Positions 62,792-64,000 of a DNA stretch of 64,000 bases are shown in pieces. The notes below the pieces were generated by a model. It had not been told where the DNA came from, made no database searches, and saw only the letters and a list, made by a program, of their open reading frames with translations. The number at the start of each line of letters is the position of its first letter. Position 1 is the first letter of the stretch. The stretch is from an uncultured beta proteobacterium (lineage in GTDB: Bacteria > Pseudomonadota > Gammaproteobacteria > Burkholderiales > Burkholderiaceae_C): positions 19,186 through 83,185 of the forward strand of contig CAJAES010000078.1 in the NCBI GenBank assembly GCA_903938815.1, given 5' to 3'. The position numbers were made by a program, and so were the translations under genes.

Positions 62792-64000
62792 TCACTCCCG
62801 GTCAGCAGGCATGGCGGCCGTCAGGACCGGGCCACCGCCGGCCGGCGCCGGTTGCGGCTTGCGGTCGCGCACCAGGTAGCTGTAGATCACCGGCACCACC
62901 ACCAGCGTGAGCAGGGTGGACGTGATGATCCCGCCGATGATGGCCCGGCCCATCGGCGCCTGGATCTCGCCGCCGTCGTTCAGGGCCAGCGCCAGAGGCA
63001 GCATGCCGAAGACCATGGCGGCCGTCGTCATGATGATGGGCCGCATGCGGATCAGCCCCGCCTGCAGCAGTGCGTCCTTCACCGTGGCGCCCGCCTTGCG
63101 CGCCTGGTTGGCGAAGTCCACCAGCAGGATGGCATTCTTCGTCACCAGGCCCATCAGCATCACCAGGCCGATCATCGAGAACACGTTCAGCGTGCTGCGC
63201 CAGGCCAGCAGCGCCAGCATCACCCCGATGAGCGCCAGCGGAAGGCTGGCCATGATGGCCAGCGGCTGGATGAAGCTGCCGAACTGGCTGGCCAGCACGA
63301 TGTAGATGAAGATGACCGCCAGCAGCATGGCGCTGAGCATGCCGCCGAAGGCGTCCTGCTGCTCCTTCGTCTGGCCGCCGACGTCGAAGCTGTAGCCCGG
63401 CGGCAGGTTGGTCTTCTCCACGAGCTTCTGCACGTCGTCACCCACGTCACCGGCCGGCCGCCCCTCGACGCCCGCGAACACCGCCTCGCGGCGCTGCAGG
63501 TTCTGGCGCCGGATGATCTGCGGGTTGAAGACCGGTTCGATCGTGGCCACGCTGTCCAGCGTGATCGGCGTGCCGTCGGCCGCGAAGGCCACCGGCAGCA
63601 TGCGCATCTGCTCGACCCGCTCGCGCTGCTCCACGGGCAGGCGCAGCACGACGTCGACCAGATCGCCGTCGGGCGTTGTCCAGTAGGTGGCCGTCTCGCC
63701 GTTGACGTAGGCGCGCAGGGACGATGCCAGCTGCGGCGCCGTCAGGCCGAGTTCGCGCACCGCACCGGGCTTCAGGCGCACCGCGTAGGCGGGCACGCCC
63801 GGCTGCACGGAGAGTTCGACGTCCACCACGCCGGGGATCTTCTTGAGCTTTTCCGAGAATTCGGTGGCCACCTTCGCCAGGCCCTCGGCATCTGTGCCCA
63901 GCAGCGCCACATAGATGGGACGGTTGAAACCGACGGAGGCATCGGTGCCGGGGACCTTCGCGATCTGGCCACGGATGGCGTCCTCGACCTCCTTCTGGGA
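62792..64000 (-). CDS. RND-family efflux transporter permease, C-terminal part
   Basis: 402 codons, open to the window edge, so the N-terminus is missing. Landmarks of the AcrB/HAE1-type pump: YIVLASQFGSFIQPLAIM, LPLALIGVMLALL, GLVTKNAILLVDFANQARKAG, ALLQAGLIRMRPIIMTTAAMVFGMLPLAL, and QAPMGRAIIGGIITSTLLTLVVVPVIY (each cited in part). It is the inner-membrane proton antiporter of a tripartite drug or metabolite exporter. The DFANQ form rather than a heavy-metal TYA/TMxQ signature favours the HAE1 group. The membrane-fusion partner is outside the window. Confidence 0.92.
   Translation of the reverse strand, partial: SQKEVEDAIRGQIAKVPGTDASVGFNRPIYVALLGTDAEGLAKVATEFSEKLKKIPGVVDVELSVQPGVPAYAVRLKPGAVRELGLTAPQLASSLRAYVNGETATYWTTPDGDLVDVVLRLPVEQRERVEQMRMLPVAFAADGTPITLDSVATIEPVFNPQIIRRQNLQRREAVFAGVEGRPAGDVGDDVQKLVEKTNLPPGYSFDVGGQTKEQQDAFGGMLSAMLLAVIFIYIVLASQFGSFIQPLAIMASLPLALIGVMLALLAWRSTLNVFSMIGLVMLMGLVTKNAILLVDFANQARKAGATVKDALLQAGLIRMRPIIMTTAAMVFGMLPLALALNDGGEIQAPMGRAIIGGIITSTLLTLVVVPVIYSYLVRDRKPQPAPAGGGPVLTAAMPADRE

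Overview
The window is 64 kb of GC-rich, densely coded bacterial chromosome. The organism is most likely a betaproteobacterium of the order Burkholderiales (Comamonadaceae/Sphaerotilaceae type, in the range of Rubrivivax, Rhodoferax or Roseateles) with the capacity for anoxygenic photosynthesis. This rests on a surE-pcm-nlpD-rpoS block, a livHMGF cluster with an acyl-CoA ligase, a TAXI-TRAP transporter, a tandem glycine riboswitch before gcvTHP, and a bacteriochlorophyll/PpsR/PpaA module. The genus is inference. I saw no rRNA, tRNA, insertion sequence, prophage or CRISPR array.

Layout, left to right. 1-1619: the end of a Bax-inhibitor-1-like membrane protein faces rlmD across a perfect hairpin. 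1698-8427 (-): a branched-chain-type ABC importer, livHMGF, then a long-chain-type acyl-CoA ligase and the binding protein. 8532-12198 (-): surE, pcm, nlpD and rpoS, mostly with ATGA overlaps. 12280-16339 (+): a quinone-oxidoreductase-like enzyme and a NarL/UhpA-type two-component pair. 16366-22949 (-): the photosynthesis module. Here bchG, a PucC/LhaA-family transporter, bchP, tspO and an unrecognised 87-residue membrane protein form one operon whose start and stop codons overlap at every junction. Upstream lie ppsR and ppaA. Two perfect PpsR operators (TGT-N12-ACA) sit in the bchG promoter region.

23083-32316: an acyl-CoA metabolism neighbourhood (scoAB, two thioesterases, a short-chain dehydrogenase, ETF-ubiquinone oxidoreductase, enoyl-CoA hydratase, acyl-CoA synthetase) with a PAS-LuxR regulator, a GST and yceH. 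32387-36553: a TPR diguanylate cyclase and a TPR hybrid histidine kinase. 36550-38300: metY and a CoA-binding protein. 38369-44895: an RpiR regulator, class III aminotransferase, TAXI-TRAP binding protein and permease, and an Asp/Glu-racemase-family protein. This looks like an uptake and catabolic unit for an unknown amino or organic acid. 44938-47219: argP diverges from argO, followed by paiB.

47293-53488: a tandem glycine riboswitch leads gcvT, gcvH, gcvP and sdaA, a route from glycine via serine to pyruvate if GlyA is supplied elsewhere. 53572-57377 (-): a cNMP-binding patatin translationally coupled to a CoA-hydrolase/transferase-GNAT fusion. 57573-62599: two convergent GGDEF-EAL proteins. 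62792-64000: the C-terminal part of an RND efflux pump.

The most notable points are the photosynthesis module, which appears cut off from the rest of a photosynthesis gene cluster, with its operators and its uncharacterised small membrane protein; the RpiR/aminotransferase/TAXI/racemase unit; the coupled patatin and CoA-transferase-GNAT genes; and short tandem repeats in several gene junctions.
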